Source: Candidatus Uhrbacteria bacterium (GTDB lineage Bacteria; Patescibacteriota; Patescibacteriia; 2-12-FULL-60-25). From it: a DNA stretch of 26,443 bases. Below are positions 7,030-14,628 of this stretch, piece after piece. Location: NCBI GenBank assembly GCA_009691315.1, contig SICT01000005.1, positions 1 to 26,443 of the forward strand. The letters run 5' to 3'. Under the pieces are notes generated by a model, which was given only the letters and a program-made list of their open reading frames with translations, was not told where the DNA came from and made no database searches. Within the stretch, counting starts at the first letter, position 1. The number at the start of each line of letters is the position of its first letter. Both the position numbers and the translations under genes were made by a program.

Positions 7030-7923
7030 TTATTTTTTCGTAGCGGCGCGGAGTTTAGCACTGCGAGCACGAGGATTATGAATGAGTTCTTGCAAAGAAG
7101 GGGTCATGGGTTTTTTTGTGATGATTTCGAGATCTTCTGCAGAACGAAAAGCGTGTTTCACGATCCGATCTTCCAGCGAATGAAAGGAGATGATGGCGAT
7201 CCGTCCACCTGGCTTTAGAATCTCGCGCGCTCCATCTATGGCCTGCTTCAGCGCTTCGAGTTCATCATTCACGGCGATGCGCAAGGCTTGAAACGTTCTC
7301 GTCGCGGGATGGATGCGCCCGTGTTCGTAACTCGCTGGAACCGCTTTCTTAACAACGGCTGTAAGATCCAGCGTTCCTACAATACGAGAAACCTGACGCG
7401 CTTCGATGATGGCGGAAGCGATCCGCCCAGCATAACGCTCTTCACCGAAATTCCTCAGCATCTTTTCTAAATCATTGTGTGGCCAGCTATTGACAATATC
7501 TGCCGCCGTCAGACCATCCTCATTCGCTTTTGGACCAAAGCGCATATCGAGCGAACCATTTTCTAAAAAGGACAAACCTTTCTGGCGATCCGCCAACTCA
7601 TCGGAAGAAAATCCGAGATCCAGCAAAACACCATCCACCGGAAAAAATTTTCGCGCATGAGCAAGCTCCGCCATCTGACGAAAATTTCCTTCAACCCCAC
7701 TCCAGCGCTCACTCTCACTCGTGAGATGATCCTGGGCTCGTTCGAGCGCCTTTGGATCAACATCAAGTGACAACACGCGACCGGTTGGAGCTGAACGACG
7801 CAACAACTCCTGTGTGTGCGTCGCACCTCCCAGCGTTCCATCGACATACCATCCACCAGGCCGTACGTTGAGGACAAGCATAGTCTCTTCAACGAGGACC
7901 GCTTGGTGAATCGATGACGGCAT
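7030..7923 (-). CDS. rsmH: 16S rRNA (cytosine(1402)-N(4))-methyltransferase RsmH
   Basis: 297 residues, close to the usual length of about 310. Methylates N4 of C1402 in the decoding centre of 16S rRNA with S-adenosylmethionine. Motifs: N-terminal IHQAVLVEETM, SAM loop VDGTLGGATHT (27-37), acidic LSLDVDPKAL, catalytic region VDGVLLDLGFSSDEL, and HPATRTFQALRIAVNDELE near the C-terminal third, followed by the GGRIAIISFHSLEDRIVK signature. The gene starts 2 nt after the mraZ stop and is followed 6 nt later by the ftsL-like gene, so it is part of the mraZ operon. Confidence 0.96.
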   Translation of the reverse strand: MPSSIHQAVLVEETMLVLNVRPGGWYVDGTLGGATHTQELLRRSAPTGRVLSLDVDPKALERAQDHLTSESERWSGVEGNFRQMAELAHARKFFPVDGVLLDLGFSSDELADRQKGLSFLENGSLDMRFGPKANEDGLTAADIVNSWPHNDLEKMLRNFGEERYAGRIASAIIEARQVSRIVGTLDLTAVVKKAVPASYEHGRIHPATRTFQALRIAVNDELEALKQAIDGAREILKPGGRIAIISFHSLEDRIVKHAFRSAEDLEIITKKPMTPSLQELIHNPRARSAKLRAATKK

Positions 7924-7925
7924 AT

Positions 7926-8357
7926 TTAAACGCCGAGACTGGTTAACCGTTCCGCAATATCATTCCCCTGCGCTTCTGTCTTTGACGCGTAAGCCTTCCA
8001 TGTCGCCTCATCCCAAACTTCCAAACGATTGTAGAGACCAACGACTACCGAATCTTTTTTCAGACTCGCGTAGGTACGCAGGTATTCCGGAATGTTCACT
8101 CGCCCAGACTTGTCGACTTCAACTTCCATAGCGCCAGCTAACATCAGACGGGCAAAGGCACGCGTGTCTGCCTGACCCATAGGAAGCGAAGCAAGTTTTG
8201 CGGCGAGAATTTCCCACTCACTCTTCGTGTAAAGGAACAAACTGTGATCCAATCCGCGCGTCACCACGGCCCCATCGGACAAGGCTGCGCGAAACTTGAT
8301 CGGGATGGCCAACCGACCTTTGTCATCAAGCGTGTGATGATACTCCCCGATGAACAT
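7926..8357 (-). CDS. mraZ: Transcriptional regulator MraZ
   Basis: 143 residues, from the ATG at 8357 giving the conserved N-terminus MFIGEYHHTLDDKGRLAIP. A longer frame to 8414 would add 19 residues foreign to the family. Two SpoVT/AbrB-like halves are visible, the second marked by GAMEVEVDKSGRVNIPEYLR (75-94). MraZ forms a ring that binds repeated boxes upstream of its own operon and regulates the division genes. Such boxes are present here (8426-8465) and overlap the promoter, so autoregulation is expected. No clear Shine-Dalgarno precedes the ATG. It is the first gene of the operon that runs to 1953. Confidence 0.96.
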   Translation of the reverse strand: MFIGEYHHTLDDKGRLAIPIKFRAALSDGAVVTRGLDHSLFLYTKSEWEILAAKLASLPMGQADTRAFARLMLAGAMEVEVDKSGRVNIPEYLRTYASLKKDSVVVGLYNRLEVWDEATWKAYASKTEAQGNDIAERLTSLGV

Positions 8358-8425
8358 AGGTCGTGCTGACAAAAATGGATAATTGACAAGTGGCAGGGTA
8401 AGAAATGAATGCAAGCATCAATTCA

Positions 8426-8480
8426 TTTCCCACTTTGTGCCACTTGTATACATTCTATGCCACTTAGATGTTCACGTCAA
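8426..8480 (-). promoter_or_regulatory. mraZ promoter with MraZ-box array
   Basis: Minus strand: -35 TTGACG (8480-8475), 17-nt spacer, -10 TAGAAT (8457-8452), start near 8445, leader about 88 nt. Three direct repeats AAGTGGCATA (8465-8456), AAGTGGCACA (8445-8436) and AAGTGGGAAA (8435-8426) sit on one 10-bp lattice; the slot at 8455-8446 is degenerate. The spacing and GTGG core match known MraZ operators. One repeat lies in the promoter spacer and two cover the start site. An inverted copy of ACAAGTGGCA lies in the leader at 8386-8395 on the plus strand. Confidence 0.85.
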
Positions 8481-8494
8481 AGACTGCTACATAC

Positions 8495-8522
8495 AAAAAA
8501 TTTCTCTTTACTCAGAGAAATT
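8495..8522 (-). terminator. Terminator after the 8605-9618 gene
   Basis: Read on the minus strand, AATTTCTCT pairs with AGAGAAATT (9 bp) around a 6-nt loop and runs directly into TTTT. It lies between the orphan gene and the mraZ -35 box and insulates the two transcripts. The stem is AT-rich. A second hairpin, TGGGGAT / ATCCCCA at 8544-8564, lies between it and the gene. Confidence 0.65.
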
Positions 8523-8577
8523 ACTGTTCTTTTTCTGTTCTCATGGGGATAAGATAAATCCCCACTTCAACCCATTT

Positions 8578-8600
8578 GGACCAGGTCCGGGCCAGGTCCG
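8578..8600. repeat. GC-rich direct repeat next to the stop of the 8605-9618 gene
   Basis: CCAGGTCCG occurs at 8581-8589 and 8592-8600. GGACC at 8578-8582 can pair with GGTCC at 8595-8599. The plus strand continues into ATTTTT, so it could be a weak plus-strand terminator, but no plus-strand gene precedes it. Confidence 0.4.
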
Positions 8601-8604
8601 ATTT

Positions 8605-9618
8605 TTAATCTAATTTTTGAACCACTCCTAAGTGCCAACCATAAGACACCAAATCTGGACGTGACCCATAGTGATAAATTTTTTGGATCTCCTCCGCTCT
8701 ACTCTTGTCCTCAGCTTTGGCTGAGCGAAGCATCTGAGTTAGGAAAATTGATGGAAGGGTTAATGAGCACGTCTTGGGCGTGATAAAATTCTCACGAAAA
8801 GCTTTGACCATTGCCTTTCGATCAACCATGTAACTTCCGCCAAGTGCAAGCCCCATCATGATCAACCCATGCTCGTGTAATCGTTTTGAAAGAAGATGGG
8901 CACTCAAAGATTCAAGAAGATCGGAACTCATAGCATCCGCTGATTTCTGATAATAGCAATCAGCCGCGGGAAGTTGATCAAACTCATCCAGATGCGCGAG
9001 ATTGGTTTTGTAAAATATAATTTTTCTCGGCTTTAATTTTTCACCGGGGAAAGCCCACGCGAAATCAATAGAAGTCTGCTTCCCTTGAAGTGAGACATGG
9101 ATTGACTCTTCTTGAACACCAAGTTTTTTTAACTCAATCACCGCGCATCTCTCGCGGGAAAAACTAAAAAATGTTTGAACATTATAAAACCCCCAATCTC
9201 TTCGCTTCATCATGTCTTCCGTGAAAACATCTTCTTCTGCTCGTCCTCCGGCCGGCTCCTCCAACATTTTAAATCTCTTGGTTGGTTGATCAACTTCTTT
9301 CCAACCAGATAGATAATCTCTCAATCTTTTCAGATGAATTTGGGAACTGTCGATACCATGTATTTCTGTTGCATTGGTTGTAAACAAAGGCGTAGAAATA
9401 TCAGCTCCAATAGCTCCGTAGATAAGTGAGAAAGGTTTTGACTCTTTATTCACTTTTTCTTTCCAAGCCATGCAATACGCAATGTGTTCAGGTCTCAACA
9501 GTCCTGTTTTAGCCGCTTCTGTCTCCTTGGCAATGGCAAACAAACGAGGAAATGGATTTTTCTCCGCCTCTGGTTTAGGTTGACCTGGATCGCCCATCTG
9601 TCCAATCTTCTCTTTCAT
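8605..9618 (-). CDS. Unrecognised protein with a methyltransferase-like N-terminal region
   Basis: 337 residues, soluble, with no signal peptide. A stretch reading IYGAIGADISTPLFTTNATE followed by IHGIDSS (about 66-92) resembles the glycine-rich motif I and acidic strand-2 end of class I S-adenosylmethionine methyltransferases, but later motifs are not clear. The remainder has no motif I can name. A conserved-looking GLALGGSYMVDRKA lies around 259-272. It sits 50 nt downstream of uvrC in the same direction and ends at its own terminator, so it may share the uvr transcript or start in the 50-nt gap, which holds two TAAGAT strings 16 nt apart. Function unknown; the methyltransferase-like reading is tentative. 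Confidence 0.7.
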   Translation of the reverse strand: MKEKIGQMGDPGQPKPEAEKNPFPRLFAIAKETEAAKTGLLRPEHIAYCMAWKEKVNKESKPFSLIYGAIGADISTPLFTTNATEIHGIDSSQIHLKRLRDYLSGWKEVDQPTKRFKMLEEPAGGRAEEDVFTEDMMKRRDWGFYNVQTFFSFSRERCAVIELKKLGVQEESIHVSLQGKQTSIDFAWAFPGEKLKPRKIIFYKTNLAHLDEFDQLPAADCYYQKSADAMSSDLLESLSAHLLSKRLHEHGLIMMGLALGGSYMVDRKAMVKAFRENFITPKTCSLTLPSIFLTQMLRSAKAEDKSRAEEIQKIYHYGSRPDLVSYGWHLGVVQKLD

Positions 9619-9668
9619 AGTGTCTAATGGTCAACATCTTACATCAAGACAATCTTACCAGGAAACCA

Positions 9669-10901
9669 TCAAATCATAGATCGACTTCTAAGCTTTCGGT
9701 GATACATAATCGCGAAGCGATGGGCTTCGTCTCTCACCTTCTCTAATAAGGTATGGTGTTCGAGGCAAAGAGTTCGAAATTCGGCGTTGATGGAACTGCC
9801 AAAAATTAAATCATTGCGCTTGCGTTCGGCGCCTTTAGCTAGGCCGACGAGTGGAATTTTGATGTTCAAAAGCTCAAGCGTTGACTCGACTGCATGCACT
9901 TGAGGCAGGCCGCCGTCGATCAGCAACAGGTCAGGCCGTCTCCAAGCGTCATGACGAAAACGCCGCGCAATCACCTCTTGAAGGGACGCAACATCATTTG
10001 ATCCGATCACGGTTTTAATTTTAAATTTTCGATATTCTGATTTCGCTGGGGCGCCATTTTCAAACACCACCATCGAGGCAACGGACGAAGTGCCTGAGGT
10101 GTTGGAGATGTCGTAGCCTTCGATGCGACCAAAAATATTTTTATTGATTGGCTCGCCATCATCCTCCCTCTTCAACACCGCTACATCTTGAATGTGCTCC
10201 AAGGCGAAAATTTTATTGCGCAGATTTCCTGCTTCTTCAAAACGCTTTTCTTTCGCCGCACGCTTCATGTCTCGTTTATAAGCTTCTAAAATCTTGTCCT
10301 TCTTGCCAGAAAAAAATGCGATCAAATCATGAATGATTTTTCCGTAGGCTTTTTGATCAATCGCGCCAATACAAACACCAGGACACAATTTTAAATGCAC
10401 ATAGAAGCATGCGCGTCTCTGTCCAGGCGAGCATGTCGACCACGAAAAAATTTTGCGCACCAGATCTAAAGCCGCACGAAGCGATACACCAGACGTGTAG
10501 GGACCAAAAATCGCTTTGAACTTCTTCGCGCTATCATCTGGCAAATCATGTCCGCGCATCAGCACAGGTTTTGGAAAGGGTTCCTTCGTAATAACGAGAT
10601 ACAAAAAACTTTTATTATCTTTCTGCTCAATATTATATTTTGGGCGATAATGCTTAATAAGATTAGCCTCCAGAATCAACGCTTCAATCGCCGAAGCTGT
10701 ATCCACAAAATCGATTCGTCGAATGTATGGCATCATCTCTTCAATATGCTGACCATGGGGCTTGGTGAAATACTGGGCGACGCGTCGTTTTAGTGACACC
10801 GCTTTGCCCACATACAAAATTTTTTCTCGTGCGTCTTTCATCAAATACACGCCGGGGGTGTCGGGAAGGTCTTTTTTAAATTTAATGCGTGAGGGGAACA
10901 T
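9669..10901 (-). CDS. uvrC: Excinuclease UvrC, short form without the C-terminal helix-hairpin-helix
   Basis: 410 residues against about 600 in model bacteria. UvrC makes both incisions in nucleotide excision repair. N-terminal GIY-YIG nuclease: GVY (17-19), YVG (30-32), Arg40, Glu78. A Cys cluster C157, C165, C173, C177 matches the positions reported to hold a [4Fe-4S] cluster in UvrC. The UVR motif (about 203-238) binds UvrB. RNase H-like nuclease: EGYDISNTSG (D264), LLLIDGG (D329), RDEAHRFA (H394). The protein stops right after YHRKLRSRSM, where the tandem helix-hairpin-helix DNA-binding domain would begin. It starts 10 nt after the uvrA stop. No uvrB is in the window. Confidence 0.95.
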   Translation of the reverse strand: MFPSRIKFKKDLPDTPGVYLMKDAREKILYVGKAVSLKRRVAQYFTKPHGQHIEEMMPYIRRIDFVDTASAIEALILEANLIKHYRPKYNIEQKDNKSFLYLVITKEPFPKPVLMRGHDLPDDSAKKFKAIFGPYTSGVSLRAALDLVRKIFSWSTCSPGQRRACFYVHLKLCPGVCIGAIDQKAYGKIIHDLIAFFSGKKDKILEAYKRDMKRAAKEKRFEEAGNLRNKIFALEHIQDVAVLKREDDGEPINKNIFGRIEGYDISNTSGTSSVASMVVFENGAPAKSEYRKFKIKTVIGSNDVASLQEVIARRFRHDAWRRPDLLLIDGGLPQVHAVESTLELLNIKIPLVGLAKGAERKRNDLIFGSSINAEFRTLCLEHHTLLEKVRDEAHRFAIMYHRKLRSRSMI

Positions 10902-10911
10902 AGCTAAACAA

Positions 10912-13458
10912 TCAACGACGCTTCAAGGCTTTCTTCAAATATTTCCCTGTATAACTTTTCTCATTCTTCGCCACATCTTCTGGCGTCCCTTGGGCGACGA
11001 TCTTTCCGCCCGCATCCCCTCCTTCCGGACCAAGATCAATTACCCAATCCGCGTTTTTAATCACATCAAGATTGTGTTCGATGACTACGACTGTATTCCC
11101 TCGACTCACAAGACGATGTAAAACTTCGAGCAACTTTCGAATATCCTCAAAATGTAAACCAGTTGTTGGCTCATCAAGCAAATAAAATGTTTTTCCTGTA
11201 TCGCGTCGCGCTAGTTCAGTCGCCAATTTGACGCGTTGAGCTTCGCCACCTGATAAGGTCGTCGCCGATTGACCTAATTGCAAATATCCCAAACCAACTT
11301 CCTGCAAAATTCTCGTCTTATCGTAAATATGCGGAATGTCGTGAAAAAATTTATTCGCTTCTTCAATCGTCATCCTTAACACTTCGGCAATATTTTTATT
11401 GCGATATTTTACTTCGAGCGTCTCACGATTGAATCTTTTTCCTTTACACACATCACATGGAACATAGACCGTGGGCAAAAAATGCATTTCAATCGCCAAC
11501 TGTCCATTACCTTCACAATGCTCACATCGCCCACCTGAAACGTTAAAGGAAAAGCGCCCGACCTTGTAAGCACGCACGCGAGCTTCAGCAGTCATGGAAA
11601 AGATTTCTCGCACATGATCCCAAATGCCCGTGTAGGTCGCAGGATTGGATCGCGGCGTACGACCAATGGGCGACTGATCAACATCGACCACCTTATCCAA
11701 CCAACCTAAACCTTGAATTTCTTTGTGAGCACCAGGTTTTACCGTTGATCCATTTAAATGACGCGCCATCGCTCGATACAACACATCAATCATGAGCGTA
11801 GATTTTCCTGAACCAGACACACCTGTCACGCACACAAAACGTCTCAATGGAATTTTGACAGTTAAATTTTTTAAATTATTTTCCGTCGCACCGCTCACGG
11901 TCAAATATTCTGTCTTACCATCACGACGCTTGGCTTGATAAGGAATGACTTTATCTCCTCGTAAATAGGCACAGGTTAAACTCTTCTTATCCTGTAAAAT
12001 TCCTGGCATAACCCCAGCGGCCACAACTTCCCCTCCATGTTTACCCGCACCCGGACCAATATCAACGAGATAGTCTGATGCCGCAATCGTATCTTCATCA
12101 TGTTCAACAACAATGATGGTATTGCCTAAGTCACGCAATTTCTGCAATGTTTGAATCAACCGCGCATTATCACGCTGATGCAAACCAATCGTCGGTTCAT
12201 CCAAAATATACAACGTACCGACCAAGCGTGAACCGATTTGCGAGGCCAAACGAATACGCTGAGCCTCACCCCCAGACAGCGAGCCGGCAATACGATTCAA
12301 CGTCAGATATTCAAGACCAACATCGAGGAGAAAAGAAACGCGATTAATAATTTCTTTGAGTACAGGCGCCGCAATTGTCTCTTCGTTTTTTTGCAAAGAT
12401 AATCCCAGAAAAAAATCTGCCGCTTCGCTAATCGGCATGGCCGTAACTTCCACAATACTTTTTTTACCAACCAAAACGTGCAAAGCCTCTGTCCGTAAAC
12501 GTGCGCCGTGACAGGCTGGACACTCGTCTTCAGAAAATAATTCTCTCGTACCCAACCCATGACACGATTCACACGCGCCATACGGGGAATTAAAAGAAAA
12601 TAAACGCGGTTCGATTTCTGGAAAAGCAAATCCATCATCCGGACAAGAAAAACGTGCACTCATCAAATGCTCACTGCCATCATCCAAAATGGCGAGCACA
12701 TTACCATTTGCTCGATCCAGCGCAATCTCAATCGCCTCATTCAAACGCGAACGTAATTGCTTATTGCCTTCAATCGGCCAGCCCAACGGCACACGATCAA
12801 CCACGAGTTCAATCGTGTGCTGACCATAACGACTCAGTGGTACACGTTCGCGTAATTTATAAAAAGTTCCATCAACTCTGACTTCACTAAATCCCGCTTC
12901 ATGTAAATCCTGCAACAACTGCATGTATTCCCCTTTTCTCCCGCGTACAATTGGCGCCAAAACCATAATATCGCTTGCCAACGATTTCTTTTTTCCATGC
13001 ACCTGTGATGTTCGATGCAATTCATCCGTGCGCCTGAGCAACATATCCACCATCTCATCAATGGTCATTTTGCGAATGGGTTTACGGCAAATGGGACAAT
13101 GCGGATGACCCACGCGCGCATACAATACGCGTAAGTAATCATAAATCTCGGTGATTGTTGCCACCGTCGAACGCGGATTCGCTGAATGTGCTTTTTGATC
13201 AATCGAAATGGCTGGCGACAGTCCTTCAATTTCATCAACATCAGGCTTATCCATCTGTCCAAGGAATTGTCGCGCGTAAGCAGATAAGGATTCCACGTAG
13301 CGCCGCTGACCTTCTGCGAAAATCGTATCAAACGCCAAACTGGATTTACCTGAGCCAGACAAACCCGTAAACACGATCATTTTATTGCGCGGCAATTCCA
13401 AATCAATATTTTTTAAATTATGCTCCCGCGCCCCCCGAATCACAATTTTTTCTTGCAT
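10912..13458 (-). CDS. uvrA: Excinuclease UvrA, compact form
   Basis: 848 residues against about 940 in E. coli. The ATG at 13458 gives the family start MQEKIVIRGAREHNLKNID. It is the dimeric ABC-type damage sensor of nucleotide excision repair. Walker A1 GLSGSGKS (32-39), signature LSGGEAQR (394-401), Walker B1 LYILDEPT; Walker A2 GVSGSGKS (546-553), second LSGGEAQR (735-742), YLLDEPTTGLH. The C-terminal zinc module is C645, C648, C668, C671. Two oddities are in signature domain I: the first CxxC reads CPDDG (C272, D275), and CESCHGLG (296-303) is followed after only about 10 residues by CPACHGARL (313-321), where E. coli has over 100. This deletion accounts for most of the missing length. 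It shares a 20-nt leader with the glycosyltransferase gene. Confidence 0.96.
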   Translation of the reverse strand: MQEKIVIRGAREHNLKNIDLELPRNKMIVFTGLSGSGKSSLAFDTIFAEGQRRYVESLSAYARQFLGQMDKPDVDEIEGLSPAISIDQKAHSANPRSTVATITEIYDYLRVLYARVGHPHCPICRKPIRKMTIDEMVDMLLRRTDELHRTSQVHGKKKSLASDIMVLAPIVRGRKGEYMQLLQDLHEAGFSEVRVDGTFYKLRERVPLSRYGQHTIELVVDRVPLGWPIEGNKQLRSRLNEAIEIALDRANGNVLAILDDGSEHLMSARFSCPDDGFAFPEIEPRLFSFNSPYGACESCHGLGTRELFSEDECPACHGARLRTEALHVLVGKKSIVEVTAMPISEAADFFLGLSLQKNEETIAAPVLKEIINRVSFLLDVGLEYLTLNRIAGSLSGGEAQRIRLASQIGSRLVGTLYILDEPTIGLHQRDNARLIQTLQKLRDLGNTIIVVEHDEDTIAASDYLVDIGPGAGKHGGEVVAAGVMPGILQDKKSLTCAYLRGDKVIPYQAKRRDGKTEYLTVSGATENNLKNLTVKIPLRRFVCVTGVSGSGKSTLMIDVLYRAMARHLNGSTVKPGAHKEIQGLGWLDKVVDVDQSPIGRTPRSNPATYTGIWDHVREIFSMTAEARVRAYKVGRFSFNVSGGRCEHCEGNGQLAIEMHFLPTVYVPCDVCKGKRFNRETLEVKYRNKNIAEVLRMTIEEANKFFHDIPHIYDKTRILQEVGLGYLQLGQSATTLSGGEAQRVKLATELARRDTGKTFYLLDEPTTGLHFEDIRKLLEVLHRLVSRGNTVVVIEHNLDVIKNADWVIDLGPEGGDAGGKIVAQGTPEDVAKNEKSYTGKYLKKALKRR

Positions 13459-13475
13459 ACTAAATGATGACGATC
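13456..13475 (-). repeat. 20-nt leader repeat including the uvrA start codon (copy 2)
   Basis: Identical to 3494-3513 over 20 nt (17 nt of leader plus ATG). The flanks differ on both sides. The remaining 115 nt to the next gene hold small hairpins (ACCCGA/TCGGGT at 13493-13508; AACCT/AGGTT at 13545-13559) and no recognisable gene. Confidence 0.7.
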
Positions 13476-13562
13476 CTAGATAAATCAAATTCACCCGAAA
13501 CGTCGGGTCGTAGAGGGAGGATAACAAGAGTTGTAGGAATGCTCAACCTTTGATAGGTTAGG

Positions 13563-13580
13563 CTCGCCCAAAGAGGCGAG
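13563..13580 (+). promoter_or_regulatory. Hairpin overlapping the ribosome binding site of the 13591 gene
   Basis: CTCGCC (13563-13568) pairs with GGCGAG (13575-13580) across a 6-nt loop. The Shine-Dalgarno GAGGAG (13578-13583) is half inside the stem, so folding could mask it. A possible promoter upstream is TTGTAG (13531-13536), 17 nt, TAGGTT (13554-13559). Confidence 0.4.
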
Positions 13581-13590
13581 GAGATCTGCA

Positions 13591-14028
13591 ATGAGCAGAA
13601 AACAAAAGAAACTGTCCGTCCAGATTGCAGAACCAATCAAGCTCTGGCCCGCGCATGATGCCGCGCGTCAAGTCATCGCCCTCATGAGTGCGGTGGACTC
13701 CTACTCGGATTGGATGCGCATGTCTCGCAGCTTCCTGGAGAGTTTACTCCAGCGCGCCCTGAAAATTCTGAAAGAACTACACGCTCCTTCAGAGGGTGCA
13801 AAGCTTCAACGTCGTCGGCTGAGTAACTTTCCAGCGATGTACCGACAAGTTGTTATTGATCTACGATCCATCAAGGAATTCCCAACCAGTTTTGACCGCC
13901 GCGACAAGGTGATTGAGCCTGGATCGTCATTGCCAAAGCAATTTCACAAGGACATTCTCCAAGCTATGGCCATGCTTCGGTACATGCTTAAGCGGTTCGA
14001 TCAGTTTGGATCTGATCTAACTCCCTGA
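13591..14028 (+). CDS. Unrecognised small basic helical protein
   Basis: 145 residues starting at ATG 13591, 8 nt after a GAGGAG Shine-Dalgarno. It is predicted to be all-helical and soluble, with a Lys/Arg-rich N-terminus (MSRKQKKLSVQ) and long amphipathic stretches rich in Met, Arg and Leu (WMRMSRSFLESLLQRALKIL; AMAMLRYMLKRF). No cysteine, signal peptide or membrane helix. I do not recognise a family. The gene has its own upstream region and a terminator 25 nt downstream, so it is likely a single-gene unit, transcribed divergently from uvrA. Confidence 0.65.
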   Translation: MSRKQKKLSVQIAEPIKLWPAHDAARQVIALMSAVDSYSDWMRMSRSFLESLLQRALKILKELHAPSEGAKLQRRRLSNFPAMYRQVVIDLRSIKEFPTSFDRRDKVIEPGSSLPKQFHKDILQAMAMLRYMLKRFDQFGSDLTP

Positions 14029-14053
14029 CACTCCATGCCCCTTATTTATCTCC

Positions 14054-14077
14054 TCCGCCTTCCCAGCGGATTTTTTT
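14054..14077 (+). terminator. Terminator of the 13591 gene
   Basis: TCCGC (14054-14058) pairs with GCGGA (14066-14070) across a 7-nt loop and is followed by seven T. The stem is short but the T tract is good. Confidence 0.6.
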
Positions 14078-14078
14078 G

Positions 14079-14087
14079 TGTTACTAT
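14079..14087 (+). promoter_or_regulatory. Extended -10 promoter of the Nudix gene
   Basis: TGTTACTAT is an extended -10 (TGnTACTAT) with 10 nt to the ATG at 14098, so the leader would be only a few bases. No Shine-Dalgarno is visible. The -35 is poor, as is usual for extended -10 promoters. Confidence 0.55.
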
Positions 14088-14097
14088 TTATCTCAAT

Positions 14098-14628
14098 ATG
14101 AAACCTCAAGTCCTGTCATCAGAAATTGTGCATGAAAATCCTTGGTACAAAATTCGCCATGACAAACTCGTGTGGACGAACGGCAAGGCTGGAGAATATT
14201 TTGTAGTGGAGTGTCCCCCAGTCGTTGTCATAATGTGCGAACAAGATAAAAAATTTCTCACCGTGAATTTATATCGTTATCCGATTGATCGTAATTCCAT
14301 TGAGTTCCCCACGGGTGGTACAAAGAAAAATGAAACACCCATTGAAGGAGCAAAACGTGAATTAAAAGAAGAAACAGGATATCAAGCGAGTGAGTGGAAA
14401 GAGATTGGTCTGTTCACAAGTTTTAATGGAATGGCTCATACGGAGATCCATGTCTTTATAGCAAGTGGGCTGACACGAGGTGAGTGTGTTCTTGATGACG
14501 CCGAATCAGACATGACGCATATCTGGATGCCGGTGGATGAATGGCGCGCCAAAATTCGCACCGGAGAAATCATTGATAGTGAAAGCTTAGCCGCGTGGGC
14601 GATGTATCAGGAAAAAAAATCAAAATAA
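14098..14628 (+). CDS. Nudix hydrolase, ADP-ribose pyrophosphatase-like
   Basis: 176 residues. The ATG at 14098 is preferred over a longer frame from 14035, which would read through the terminator. A complete Nudix box GGTKKNETPIEG continuing into AKRELKEETGY (73-95) fits GX5EX7REUXEEXGU. The box binds Mg and positions water for attack on a diphosphate. The N-terminal strand-rich part with the VVECPPVVVIM segment and the loop after the box resemble the ADP-ribose pyrophosphatase (NudF/YffH) branch, but Nudix substrates cannot be read reliably from sequence. The 3' end overlaps the convergent metalloprotease gene by 9 nt. Confidence 0.88.
   Translation: MKPQVLSSEIVHENPWYKIRHDKLVWTNGKAGEYFVVECPPVVVIMCEQDKKFLTVNLYRYPIDRNSIEFPTGGTKKNETPIEGAKRELKEETGYQASEWKEIGLFTSFNGMAHTEIHVFIASGLTRGECVLDDAESDMTHIWMPVDEWRAKIRTGEIIDSESLAAWAMYQEKKSK

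Noticed and set aside
8383..8613. 76-codon plus-strand frame over the mraZ upstream region
   Set aside because: It covers the MraZ boxes, the promoter and the minus-strand terminator, has odd composition and no ribosome site; treated as non-coding.
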